From assembly GCA_009840355.1 (NCBI GenBank), contig VXNZ01000039.1, positions 35,591-99,590 on the forward strand: a DNA stretch of 64,000 bases. Reading direction: 5' to 3'. This document shows, in pieces, positions 50,447 through 58,763 of this stretch (position 1 is its first letter; the number at the start of each line of letters is the position of its first letter). The position numbers and the translations under genes were made by a program. Under the pieces are notes generated by a model, which saw only the letters and a program-made list of their open reading frames with translations, was not told the origin of the DNA and did no database searches. Source of the DNA: Chloroflexota bacterium. GTDB taxonomy: Bacteria > Chloroflexota > Dehalococcoidia > Lucifugimonadales > JADFKI01.

Positions 50447-50913
50447 TGCAACTCCTTTCAAAGCATTGAGAGTATTGTCATTGGGACTACTATGATTACT
50501 GAGGCGTGCCCACAAGAATGCTTGCAGGCTCACCGGACACGCCGCACAGATTGTCGGCGGTTCAAGCGATACACGCATATAAGCACGCGGAGCGCACTAA
50601 TACTATCATTCATCTTAACATTCTTGTCAATCTATATGTCTGCTATTTATGAATATACATTTACTTAAATGCATAGTATTGCATATCGTAAGTCAGGCAT
50701 CCTGTACAAGCGGAGTAGGCGGCGTTGAACGCGCCCGCTCTGCAGAAGATTGACGCAGAAACATTCCCACTATCGGCGCCAATACCCCCGTTCATCCAAG
50801 TCCGCTGCTAGGTGATATAATCTTCCTTTAGATGGATGGTTGATAGATAATTGAACTCCCTTCCCCATCGAAGGACGAAAGTTTGGATGCATACACCCAA
50901 TCGGAGGTGAGAC
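50447..50913. other. Divergent intergenic region
   Basis: 467 bases between the DUF4386-like gene (minus) and the PLP enzyme gene (plus). It holds an AT-rich stretch (50600-50690) and a TATAAT at 50816-50821. I see no gene or known RNA here. Confidence 0.5.
50816..50821 (+). promoter_or_regulatory. Possible -10 box for the PLP enzyme gene
   Basis: TATAAT, 93 nt upstream of ATG 50914, with a weak TTCATC 19 nt further upstream as -35. The leader includes CGGAGGTGAG just before the start as ribosome-binding site. Confidence 0.35.
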
Positions 50914-52047
50914 ATGGCATGGAGTGGCGATCCTGAAGGCATCTACGGCGCGCTTGGCGTGAAGCGCGTCATCTCGGCGTCGGGCAGCACGACTGCGTAC
51001 GGCGGCAGCAAGACGCGCACCGAGATTTTGGACGCGATGAACAAGGCGTCGAATATGATGGTCAGCTTGGATGACTTGAACCGCGCGGCGAGCCGTATCA
51101 TCGCGGACGCCACGGGCGCGGAGGCGGGCTTCGTGTCGAGCGGCGCAGCGGGCGGTCTCGTGCTGCAAGCCGCAGCCGTCATCGCCGGATCCGACCCCGC
51201 CAAGATGGACCGGCTGCCCGATTCGAGCGGCATGAAGAACGAGATAATCATCCACAAGAGCCACCGCTTTCCCTACGACCAGTGCTACACATCGGTCGGC
51301 GCGAAGTTCGTGGAAATCGGCGACGGCAGACGATGCCAGCCCTGGCAGCTGGAGGCGGCGTTCACCGAGAATACGGCGGCGGTCGCATACCTGTTCTCGC
51401 CGTTCATCACGCGCCGCGCCATACCGTTCCCCGAAGTGTGCGAGATAGCGCACCGGCACGGCGTACCCGTCATCGTGGACGCCGCCTCGATGCTGCCACC
51501 GCGCGCCAATCTGCGCCGCTTCAGCGCAGAAGGCGCGGACATGGTGATATACAGCGGCGGCAAGGGCGTGCGCGGGCCGCAGGGGACAGGCATACTTTGC
51601 GGACGCGAAGACCTGATAGACGCGGCATTCGCCAACGCCGCGCCGCACCAATTCATCGGACGCGGGATGAAGGTTGCCAAGGAAGAGATTGTCGGGCTGC
51701 TGCGTGCGATTCAGATATTCGTGGACGAAGACGAAGACGCGGAGATGGCGCGGTACAAAGGCATGACGCAGCAGGTCGTGGACGCGCTGTCCGAAGTGCC
51801 GGGCTTGCGCGTATCGCTGGAGCACGACGAGCATAACTACCTGATCCCGCACGCCGTAATGCGCTTTGGGCGCGAGTGGCGGGGACCGGGACGCAACGAA
51901 ATCTATGCCGCAATGGTCGCCGGCGATCCGCCCATCTACCTGCACGACATCTTCGACCCGGACGAGCTAGCCGTTGACCCGTTCAATCTGGACGACGACG
52001 AGCTGGAGATTGTGATACACAGGCTGAGCGAGGTGTTGCTGGGGTGA
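50914..52047 (+). CDS. SelA/DgaE-like PLP-dependent enzyme
   Basis: A 377-residue fold-I PLP protein. It opens GVKRVISASGSTTAYGGS, as in SelA and D-glucosaminate-6-phosphate ammonia-lyase (DgaE) relatives. Later blocks are EAGFVSSGAAGGLVLQAAA, VPVIVDAASMLPP and the PLP lysine K217 in YSGGKGVRGPQGTG. It is ~80 residues shorter than true SelA and lacks neighbours of the selenocysteine pathway, so an ammonia-lyase or aldolase-like role on a sugar acid or amino acid is more likely. A terminator follows. The existence of a selenoprotein in the window makes its exact nature worth testing. Confidence 0.8.
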   Translation: MAWSGDPEGIYGALGVKRVISASGSTTAYGGSKTRTEILDAMNKASNMMVSLDDLNRAASRIIADATGAEAGFVSSGAAGGLVLQAAAVIAGSDPAKMDRLPDSSGMKNEIIIHKSHRFPYDQCYTSVGAKFVEIGDGRRCQPWQLEAAFTENTAAVAYLFSPFITRRAIPFPEVCEIAHRHGVPVIVDAASMLPPRANLRRFSAEGADMVIYSGGKGVRGPQGTGILCGREDLIDAAFANAAPHQFIGRGMKVAKEEIVGLLRAIQIFVDEDEDAEMARYKGMTQQVVDALSEVPGLRVSLEHDEHNYLIPHAVMRFGREWRGPGRNEIYAAMVAGDPPIYLHDIFDPDELAVDPFNLDDDELEIVIHRLSEVLLG

Positions 52048-52086
52048 TCGTGTCGCGGTGCCGGTAAGGCACAGAAGTTATGAGAA

Positions 52087-52120
52087 CAGGGTTGTGCTTC
52101 AATGGGCGCAGCCCTGTTTT
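52087..52120 (+). terminator. Rho-independent terminator after the PLP enzyme
   Basis: CAGGGTTGTGC pairs with GCGCAGCCCTG (two G-U pairs) around 8 nt, followed directly by TTTT. It lies 40 nt behind the stop. Confidence 0.75.
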
Positions 52121-52273
52121 CATTGTGGAGCAGCGCATTTGCCGGGCCAGTCATTCGCCGTTGACATAATGAGTATTTAGTGGTTTAATCCTGCCATCCT
52201 TAACAACCCACCGCTATCAACTCCCAAGAAGCCTACCGTCAGATTCTACTTAGTTCGCGCTTGAGAGGTGAGC

Positions 52274-54376
52274 ATGATTTGCCGATTGTTTAGTGTCAAA
52301 GCGTCGTTGTTGGTATTTGTAATCGCCGCGTTCGCTATGGTATTAATCGCTTGTGGCAGCGAGCCTGCCGCTCCGGCCCCCGCGCCGGCACCAGCACAGC
52401 CGGCAATCGATGCCGATGCGCTCAGCAAGCTCGTGCAGGACGCCGTGCAACAGGCCGTTCCTGAGCAGGAGGCAGGCCCGGCGCCTGTGTCCGCCCAGGA
52501 AATACAGAGCATGGTGGAGGCTGCGGTTTCTGCCGCCGCTCCGGAGGGGGCGAGTGCTGAGGACATCGCGGCTATGGTGGAGCAAGCTGTCGCTGCTTCG
52601 GCGCAACCCGGCGTGTCGAAAGAGGATGTCGAGGGCCTTATCACTAAGGCAGTGAACGACGCTGCTGCCCAGCAGTCTGCCGGAGTTTCGGCTACGGAAG
52701 TGCAGCAGATCGTGTCTGCGGCGGTGGCTGCCATCCCAACGCAGATTCCGGTGCAGCAGGTCGTCCTACAGCCGGTCGCCGCAGCAGCGGAAGAGCTTGA
52801 AGAAAGCAAGGTCGGCATCTTCAATCGCCCGTCGGAGGCAGAGCCCAAGCGGGGCGGAATCGTCAGAACGGGCTGGCCGATCGCGGTACAGCATTTCGAT
52901 CTTCACCAGGGCGCCATAGCCTACGGTGGCATGACGATGATGTACAACAATCTCGTTTACTGGAACGCCGCTGACGGCGAACGCACCATAATCCCCGACC
53001 TCGCCGAATCGTGGGACATTTCTCCCGACGGACTCACCTGGACATTCCCTCTACGGGAAGGTGTGAAGTGGCACGACGGCATGGACTTCACTTCGGCGGA
53101 TGTGGAAGCGACTTTTGATCGAATCTTCAACCCGCCGGAGGGCGTGATTACAGGCCAGATGACTGACCTCTTCGAGCCGATTGAAAGCGTTGAGGCCACG
53201 GACGCATATGAAGTTCAGATCAAGCTGAAACGAGCGACGCCGTGGTTCTTGGAGCTGATAGCGGCGGACCCGCTGTTTGGGCCTGCAGTAATCTACCCGA
53301 AGCATGTCATAGACGCTGAAGGAGGAGATCTGCGCCGTGAGCTCTCCGTCGGCACGGGGCCGTTTACGGTGAAGGAAAGGCAGCCCGGCGAGACCTGGGA
53401 GCTCGAAGCGAACCCGAATTACTGGGACCCCGAACTACCGTACGTTGACGGCGTGAAGCAGTTCCACATACCGGCATGGCCGGACAGGGGTACTGCGGTG
53501 CTTACCGGGCAGACCGACTTCGCGTGGAACGGAAGCGTGGAGACCTGGCAGGAGGCTGCCAGGCAACCCAACAAGTTCCAGGTCGGGCTGCCCTCAAGCA
53601 CGGCTATCTGGACGGTGTTCATCAACAATGAATCGCCGCCGTTTGACGATACTCGCGTGAGAAAGGCGATACACCTTGCAGTGGACAAATGGGAGATGAG
53701 CGAGGTAATCACCTCGGTCGTGATTCCCTTCCCGGTCAGCCACTGGCAGGCGCCGACAAGCCCATACGCCTGGCCCGAGGAGAGATGGTCGCAGTTGCCC
53801 GGATACAAGAGAGACAATACGGAAGATGTCGCTGCCGCCCAGGCGCTATTGGCCGAAGCGGGCTATCCTGACGGATTTGAAATACAGAATATCATCGTCA
53901 GCAACCCAGCGCCTTACACAGAAGTGGTCGGCCCGGCATTCCTCGCGCAATTGAAGGAAACTTTGAACATCACCGCGAAAGACTTCAATGTCATTGAAAG
54001 GGCGCTCGAAGGTGACACGTTGGCCTCGGGCGACTGGGACCTGTTCATCGGGCCGAGCGGCTGGGGCAACCCGACGACAGACCCTACCACGATGTGGGTG
54101 CCCTATGTCACTTGCGACGGGGCCAGGAACTTTATGAACTACTGCAATCCTGAGTTGGATCCCATTCTGGACCAGTTGATGGTGGAGCTCGACCAAGCCA
54201 AGAGGCAGGAACTCGCAGACCAAGTTGTGACCATGCTCGATGAAGACCCGCCAACCTGGATGGTTGGAACGGCGACAGGAATCCCGATGGGATGGAACTA
54301 TGTAAAGGGATTGTCCATACCGACAAGGGTAAATGGAGGCTGGAAGCGGTTCGAGACCGTCTGGCTGGACAGGTAG
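52274..54376 (+). CDS. ABC transporter substrate-binding lipoprotein, dipeptide/oligopeptide type
   Basis: A 700-residue extracytoplasmic binding protein of family 5. The signal peptide ends in lipobox LIAC (Cys near 27). An unusually long Ala/Gln/Val-rich stalk with helical repeats (about 30-175; pattern of SKLVQDAVQQAV and SMVEAAVSAAAPEG) precedes the SBP_bac_5 fold (about 190-690): IIPDLAESWDISPDGLTWTF, LREGVKWHDGMDFTSADV and VRKAIHLAVDK. It should bind peptides or other large solutes and hand them to the permeases 54596-56502. Start ATG 52274 follows GAGAGG. Confidence 0.9.
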   Translation: MICRLFSVKASLLVFVIAAFAMVLIACGSEPAAPAPAPAPAQPAIDADALSKLVQDAVQQAVPEQEAGPAPVSAQEIQSMVEAAVSAAAPEGASAEDIAAMVEQAVAASAQPGVSKEDVEGLITKAVNDAAAQQSAGVSATEVQQIVSAAVAAIPTQIPVQQVVLQPVAAAAEELEESKVGIFNRPSEAEPKRGGIVRTGWPIAVQHFDLHQGAIAYGGMTMMYNNLVYWNAADGERTIIPDLAESWDISPDGLTWTFPLREGVKWHDGMDFTSADVEATFDRIFNPPEGVITGQMTDLFEPIESVEATDAYEVQIKLKRATPWFLELIAADPLFGPAVIYPKHVIDAEGGDLRRELSVGTGPFTVKERQPGETWELEANPNYWDPELPYVDGVKQFHIPAWPDRGTAVLTGQTDFAWNGSVETWQEAARQPNKFQVGLPSSTAIWTVFINNESPPFDDTRVRKAIHLAVDKWEMSEVITSVVIPFPVSHWQAPTSPYAWPEERWSQLPGYKRDNTEDVAAAQALLAEAGYPDGFEIQNIIVSNPAPYTEVVGPAFLAQLKETLNITAKDFNVIERALEGDTLASGDWDLFIGPSGWGNPTTDPTTMWVPYVTCDGARNFMNYCNPELDPILDQLMVELDQAKRQELADQVVTMLDEDPPTWMVGTATGIPMGWNYVKGLSIPTRVNGGWKRFETVWLDR

Positions 54377-54431
54377 ACAAGATAATTCGAAAAATCAGCT
54401 ACTGAATTCGCGCGTGTAGCTAATACTAATG

Positions 54432-54486
54432 TGAAGAGGTTTCATAGCTAAGGCCATATTCCATGGCTTACATTGAGGCCTCTTCA
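54432..54486 (+). terminator. Nested hairpin between binding protein and permease, possible attenuator
   Basis: An outer stem TGAAGAGG (54432-54439) / CCTCTTCA (54479-54486) encloses an inner stem TAAGGCCAT / ATGGCTTA (54449-54470, one bulge). The tail TTCTTTCAC is only partly T-rich. In binding-protein operons such structures lower permease transcription relative to the binding protein. Confidence 0.5.
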
Positions 54487-54595
54487 TTCTTTCACATAAT
54501 ACGAACCAAGAAACCAAGCGCTTAAATTCACGGCAATTTGCCCGAGAGCCACCAACAACAGACCGCAAATCAGACGCCACAGGGCAAACTTCAAT

Positions 54596-55555
54596 ATGCG
54601 CGTTTACATACTTCGCAGGCTCCTGTTGATTATCCCCACCATTTTCGGTGTGACGGTTCTCATCTTCATAGCCATGCGAGTTATCCCGGGGGACCCCCTG
54701 AAGAGCATCGCCGGCGAGGGGGAGATATATGTACTCACAGACGAGGAGCTTGCCGCGGTCAGAGCCTCACTAGGTCTTGATAGACCGCTGTACATCCAGT
54801 ACCTAAGCTGGATGGCGGATGTGGCCAAGGGGGACCTGGGGTTTTCGTTCTGGCGCGACAACGAGCCCATCCGCGACATAATCTTGAGGCGTGGACCTCT
54901 TACCGCCCAGATCGCAATCATGGCGATGATAGTGGCTTGGCTGATCGGATTGCCAGTCGGGATAATATCAGCCATGCGGAGAAACTCCATGCTGGACTAT
55001 GTTCTCCGCTTCATCGTTACGGTTTTTATTGCCGTGCCCAATTTCTGGCTGGCCTTGACCTTTATATTATTCACCGTGCTTGTGTTCGAGTGGCGTCCTC
55101 CGCTCGATGTTCACTACTTATGGACTAACCCTTCGATGAACCTTCAGATGACTGCCGGTCCCGCGGTCGCACTTGGGATTGGCCTAGGGGCGATAACTGC
55201 GCGGATGAGCCGGGCAACTTTCCTGGAGGTGCTGAGGGAGGACTATGTTCGCACGGCGCACGCAAAGGGGCTAAGCGAGTGGGTGGTAGTGCTCCGGCAC
55301 GTGCTACGAAACGCGTTTCTACCTGTGATAACGCTGTCCGGACTTCAGCTGGCTGCACTTCTGGGCGGAACTGTCGCGGTGGAGCGCGCCTTTAGCGTTC
55401 CGGGACTGGGTTTCACGCTCGTGTTCTCGATTATCCAACGAGACTGGATGATGATCCAGAATCTTGTACTCATCTTTGGAATGGCGACGATTACGGTAAA
55501 CTTTGTGATAGACCTGCTGTACGGCTGGCTGGACCCCCGGATCAGGTTCAACTGA
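54596..55555 (+). CDS. ABC transporter permease, DppB/OppB type
   Basis: A 319-residue inner-membrane permease: MRVYILRRLLLIIPTIFGVTVLIF at the start (first helix), a periplasmic-side loop, then five more helices. The coupling EAA-like region DYVRTAHAKGLSEWVVVLRHVLRNAFLPV lies near 213-241. It pairs with the next gene as the two membrane subunits of a peptide/nickel-type importer. Confidence 0.94.
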   Translation: MRVYILRRLLLIIPTIFGVTVLIFIAMRVIPGDPLKSIAGEGEIYVLTDEELAAVRASLGLDRPLYIQYLSWMADVAKGDLGFSFWRDNEPIRDIILRRGPLTAQIAIMAMIVAWLIGLPVGIISAMRRNSMLDYVLRFIVTVFIAVPNFWLALTFILFTVLVFEWRPPLDVHYLWTNPSMNLQMTAGPAVALGIGLGAITARMSRATFLEVLREDYVRTAHAKGLSEWVVVLRHVLRNAFLPVITLSGLQLAALLGGTVAVERAFSVPGLGFTLVFSIIQRDWMMIQNLVLIFGMATITVNFVIDLLYGWLDPRIRFN

Positions 55556-55587
55556 TCGGCGGAACTTGTGCTACGGAGAAATGTGCT

Positions 55588-56502
55588 TTGAGAGAGATGG
55601 AGTCCGCCACCGCCACACCCGCCGGTAGCCGTGGGCTGATCGCCGTTGTAATGGCGCCGGTAGGCTCAGCGATACGATTCGCTCGTTCGTCTGTCTTAGG
55701 CGCTGTCGCGCTGGTAATCCTGATTGCGGTAATCCTGACTGCGGTCTTCGCGGATCTGCTTGCGCCTCACGACCCGTTGCAGGCATTCTTCACCGAACTC
55801 AGGAAGCCTCCTTCCACTACTTACCCATTGGGCACTGATTACATTGGCAGAGATGTCCTGAGCAGAATCATCTTTGGAAGCCGCGTCACACTAATTGTCG
55901 CATTTGTGTCTATCGGCATTGGAAGTGGCTTGGGAATCATCTGGGGCATAGTGACCGGTTATTTCGGTGGCAAGTTCGATCTCATAACCCAGCGCTTCCT
56001 TGATGTGCTGATGTCGTTCCCCACAGTGATACTCGCGCTCCTGCTGTTGGCGGCCCTGGGAGCGGGCATTCTAACAGTAATCATAGCGATAGCCGTAGTG
56101 AGCATTCCTAACTCAACGAGAATTACCCGTTCGGTAGCTCTCACGGTCAGCGAGATGGCTTATGTGGAGGCGGCACGTGCCGTAGGCGCATCACCGAAGC
56201 GGATTATGATGTTGCATATAGCTCCGCAGTGCTGGGCAGCAGCCCTGGTGATCGCAAGCGCCGGTCTTGGGGTTGCGATATTCGCAGAAGCCGCTCTCAG
56301 TTTCCTGGGCCTGGGGATACCACCGCCAACGCCTACTTGGGGAAACATGCTCGGTGGCTTACTCAGCAACCTGTTCAAACCTCCTTGGTGGCTGGTCATT
56401 TTCCCTGGAATCGCCATCACGATCACGATACTGGCATTCAACCTGCTTGGGGATGCTTTGAGGGACTATTTAGATCCCAGGCTGCGGGGAAAGCTGCAGT
56501 AA
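55588..56502 (+). CDS. ABC transporter permease, DppC/OppC type
   Basis: A 304-residue permease with a hydrophilic N-terminus, first helix near 30-53, the DppC marker TTYPLGTDYIGRDVLSRIIFGSR (about 72-94), and the EAA region YVEAARAVGASPKRIMMLHIAP. The start may be TTG 55588 or ATG 55597. No ATPase genes (DppD/DppF) follow; the next gene is a DUF1501 protein, so ATPases must come from elsewhere. Confidence 0.93.
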   Translation: MREMESATATPAGSRGLIAVVMAPVGSAIRFARSSVLGAVALVILIAVILTAVFADLLAPHDPLQAFFTELRKPPSTTYPLGTDYIGRDVLSRIIFGSRVTLIVAFVSIGIGSGLGIIWGIVTGYFGGKFDLITQRFLDVLMSFPTVILALLLLAALGAGILTVIIAIAVVSIPNSTRITRSVALTVSEMAYVEAARAVGASPKRIMMLHIAPQCWAAALVIASAGLGVAIFAEAALSFLGLGIPPPTPTWGNMLGGLLSNLFKPPWWLVIFPGIAITITILAFNLLGDALRDYLDPRLRGKLQ

Positions 56503-56711
56503 GACGTCGATTCTGGCGCGTTTCTATGCCATTTGTCCTTTTCATGGTCTTGACCATTTTCCTAGAAAAGCGCACAATTACAGGACATCATGTAGAAGTG
56601 CGCCTGTTTGCCTGATACACTAGGCATTCAAGCCGATTTACCGCGTAATTGACCACCTGAGAACAAGTGACGAATCAGCACGCGACAAGCGTTAGGAGAG
56701 GAGCAAAGGCA

Positions 56712-57851
56712 ATGGGTTCCAACGGCAGCAACGGACATAGCAAATCACTGGTGTTTGTGCAGCTCACAGGGGGTAATGACGCGCTGAATACTGTCCTACC
56801 CATCAACGATGAGCATTATTACAATTTCCGCCCGGCAGTACAGTTCCAGCCGGAAGACCTGCTGAAACTGGACGGCAATATCGGGCTGAATCCGAATATG
56901 ACCGCCATGAAGCGGCTGTGGGACGAGGGCAAGGTCGCCATTATCAACGGCATCGGCTACCCGAACCCGAACCGCTCGCACTTCCGCTCGATGGACATCT
57001 GGCACACGGCGGAGCCGACGAAGGTCGCCACTGAAGGCTGGCTCGGTCAGCTCACGCGCGACCTAGACCCTAAGGGCGAGAATGTTCTGACATCGGTCAA
57101 CTTCGGCCGCGGTCTGCCGCGCGCGCTGTCGGCGCAGGGCGTGCCGGTCGCGTCTGTCGGCGATCTTGCGACTTATGGCTTGTATCCGGACATCCATGAT
57201 GAATCTATACGCAACCAGACGCTGGATATGTTCTCGCAGATGTACGGCGGCGCGGGCAAGGACGCGGTGAAGGAGTTCATCCAGCAGACGGGCAGAGGCG
57301 TGATGCAGGGCGCGGACATACTCGGCACGGCGCCGCGCAACTATTCGTCGAGCGTCGAGTACGCGAATACTTCCATCGGTCAGAGCCTTAAGGACGCGGC
57401 GCAGGTGATGTTCGCGGACATCGGCACGCGCATCTACTACACCGGGCAGGGCAGCTACGACACGCACGCGGGCGAGGTGCCGATGCACGCCAAGCTCATC
57501 GGCGAGATGTCTAACGCAGTCGGCGACTTCTGGGACGATGTGGAAGAGCACGGCTATGAGAACGACACGGCAGTCGTGATATTCTCCGAGTTCGGCAGGC
57601 GCATCAAGGACAACGGCTCCGGCACCGACCACGGCTCCGGAGGCGTGGCGTTCGTCATCGGCGGCGGAGTGAAGGGCGGCATGTACGGCGACTTCCCATC
57701 GCTCGCGCCCGAAGACCAGCTCGAAGGCGACATGCACTACAACAACGACTTCCGCAGCGCGTACACCGACCTGCTGGAGGATTGGATGGGCGTGGATGCC
57801 CATCCAATCACGAACGGAACTTTCGAGAAATTGGGGCTTATCAAGAAGTAG
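56712..57851 (+). CDS. DUF1501 family protein
   Basis: A 379-residue protein of the DUF1501 group, related to the alkaline phosphatase/sulfatase fold. It has LVFVQLTGGNDALNTVLPI, IGLNPNMTAMKRLWDEGKVAIINGIGYPNPNRSHFRSMDIWHTAEP (several blocks) and VVIFSEFGRRIKDNGSGTDHGSGGVAFVIGG. Most relatives carry a Tat signal; none is seen here, either from ATG 56712 (ribosome-binding site AGGAGAGGAG) or from GTG 56667. DUF1501 genes are nearly always coupled to DUF1800 genes, as here at 58764-60206. The biochemical role is unknown. Confidence 0.9.
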   Translation: MGSNGSNGHSKSLVFVQLTGGNDALNTVLPINDEHYYNFRPAVQFQPEDLLKLDGNIGLNPNMTAMKRLWDEGKVAIINGIGYPNPNRSHFRSMDIWHTAEPTKVATEGWLGQLTRDLDPKGENVLTSVNFGRGLPRALSAQGVPVASVGDLATYGLYPDIHDESIRNQTLDMFSQMYGGAGKDAVKEFIQQTGRGVMQGADILGTAPRNYSSSVEYANTSIGQSLKDAAQVMFADIGTRIYYTGQGSYDTHAGEVPMHAKLIGEMSNAVGDFWDDVEEHGYENDTAVVIFSEFGRRIKDNGSGTDHGSGGVAFVIGGGVKGGMYGDFPSLAPEDQLEGDMHYNNDFRSAYTDLLEDWMGVDAHPITNGTFEKLGLIKK

Positions 57852-57941
57852 TCGCTTCAAGGCGCAATCTCCGGCAAGCGCCATTCGCGCAGCCGGGGGT
57901 TGCCGCCAACGCACCCAAAGCACTAGCAGAAGCGCAAATCG

Positions 57942-58343
57942 ATGACTCTTGCGGAGCCGGATAACTATATCGCAGTCAATAGTCGCATGCTAGAGCAAGC
58001 GAATGGGCAGGCCGCCTGGGGGACTTTCCGCAGGCGGCCAAAAGGGCTGGGCACCGCCGCACATTACATGAAGGCAGTCGCCAAGCACTGCGGTTGGCAA
58101 AACGGTTCGCACCGCGATTTCTTTACCATCAAAGACAGATTAGCGAACGAAACAAACGACCCCGGCATGATAAGCCTTCTGTTCCGCGAGGCGAACGCTT
58201 TGCATCAGAACTTCTATGAGCCGCTCTATCTTCCAAGCGACGTTAGAGGCGGCATAGATTCTGCCAAAGAGTTTATTGGTTTGCTGGAAGAGGCGGCGGT
58301 ATTGCGCGAGCCGCCTACTGATACTCTGAACGGGACAGGGTAG
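57942..58343 (+). CDS. PaREP1/HEPN-like small protein
   Basis: A 133-residue helical protein resembling PaREP1/HEPN-related domains: WGTFRRRPKGLGTAAHYMKAVAKHCGW, then HRDFFTIKDRL and LFREANALHQNFYEPLY. The LH-NFYE part is typical of the family. HEPN proteins are often RNases or toxins, but the R-x4-6-H motif is not clear here. It stands 10 nt upstream of a retropepsin-like gene, and both split the DUF1501/DUF1800 pair. Confidence 0.68.
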   Translation: MTLAEPDNYIAVNSRMLEQANGQAAWGTFRRRPKGLGTAAHYMKAVAKHCGWQNGSHRDFFTIKDRLANETNDPGMISLLFREANALHQNFYEPLYLPSDVRGGIDSAKEFIGLLEEAAVLREPPTDTLNGTG

Positions 58344-58353
58344 GACGAAATCA

Positions 58354-58728
58354 ATGGGAACATTTAGGTACCCTGTGGAAATAGGCAACCCGTCGGGTAC
58401 GTATTATGAGTTTGTGAATCCGATGGTGGATACTGGCGCAACTTACAGCTTTATGCCCGCATCTATGCTTGAGCGGCTTGAAGTGGAGCCTATGGAGAAG
58501 GTGAAGTTCACATTGGCAGGCGGAGGCCGACTAGATCTGGATATTGGACAGACTTGGATACGAGCGCGAGGGAAGCAAGTCATTACGATTGTAGTGTTTG
58601 GCAACGACGATTCGATGCCGTTGCTTGGCGCATACGCGCTGGAAGGGCTACGTTTAGCAGTTGATCCATTCAACAGAAGCCTTGTGCCAAGCGAAGCTTT
58701 CCTGCTCTATTGCACACACTCGGGATAA
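58354..58728 (+). CDS. Retropepsin-like aspartic protease domain protein
   Basis: A 124-residue single-domain protein with the aspartic protease motif DTGATYSFMP (Asp26) and the later hydrophobic-G turn PLLGAYALEGLRL, as in clan AA retropepsins. It would need to dimerise to make an active site. Bacterial stand-alone members are frequent near small toxin-like genes; targets are unknown. Starts at ATG behind AGGA. The stop lies 35 nt before the DUF1800 start. Confidence 0.85.
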   Translation: MGTFRYPVEIGNPSGTYYEFVNPMVDTGATYSFMPASMLERLEVEPMEKVKFTLAGGGRLDLDIGQTWIRARGKQVITIVVFGNDDSMPLLGAYALEGLRLAVDPFNRSLVPSEAFLLYCTHSG

Positions 58729-58763
58729 AAGAAACCAACAATACTCCCTGCTTGGAGGCGAAC

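Noticed and set aside
50914..52047. selA (selenocysteine synthase)
   Set aside because: At 377 residues it is clearly shorter than SelA, and it matches the DgaE-like branch better. Left as SelA/DgaE-like.
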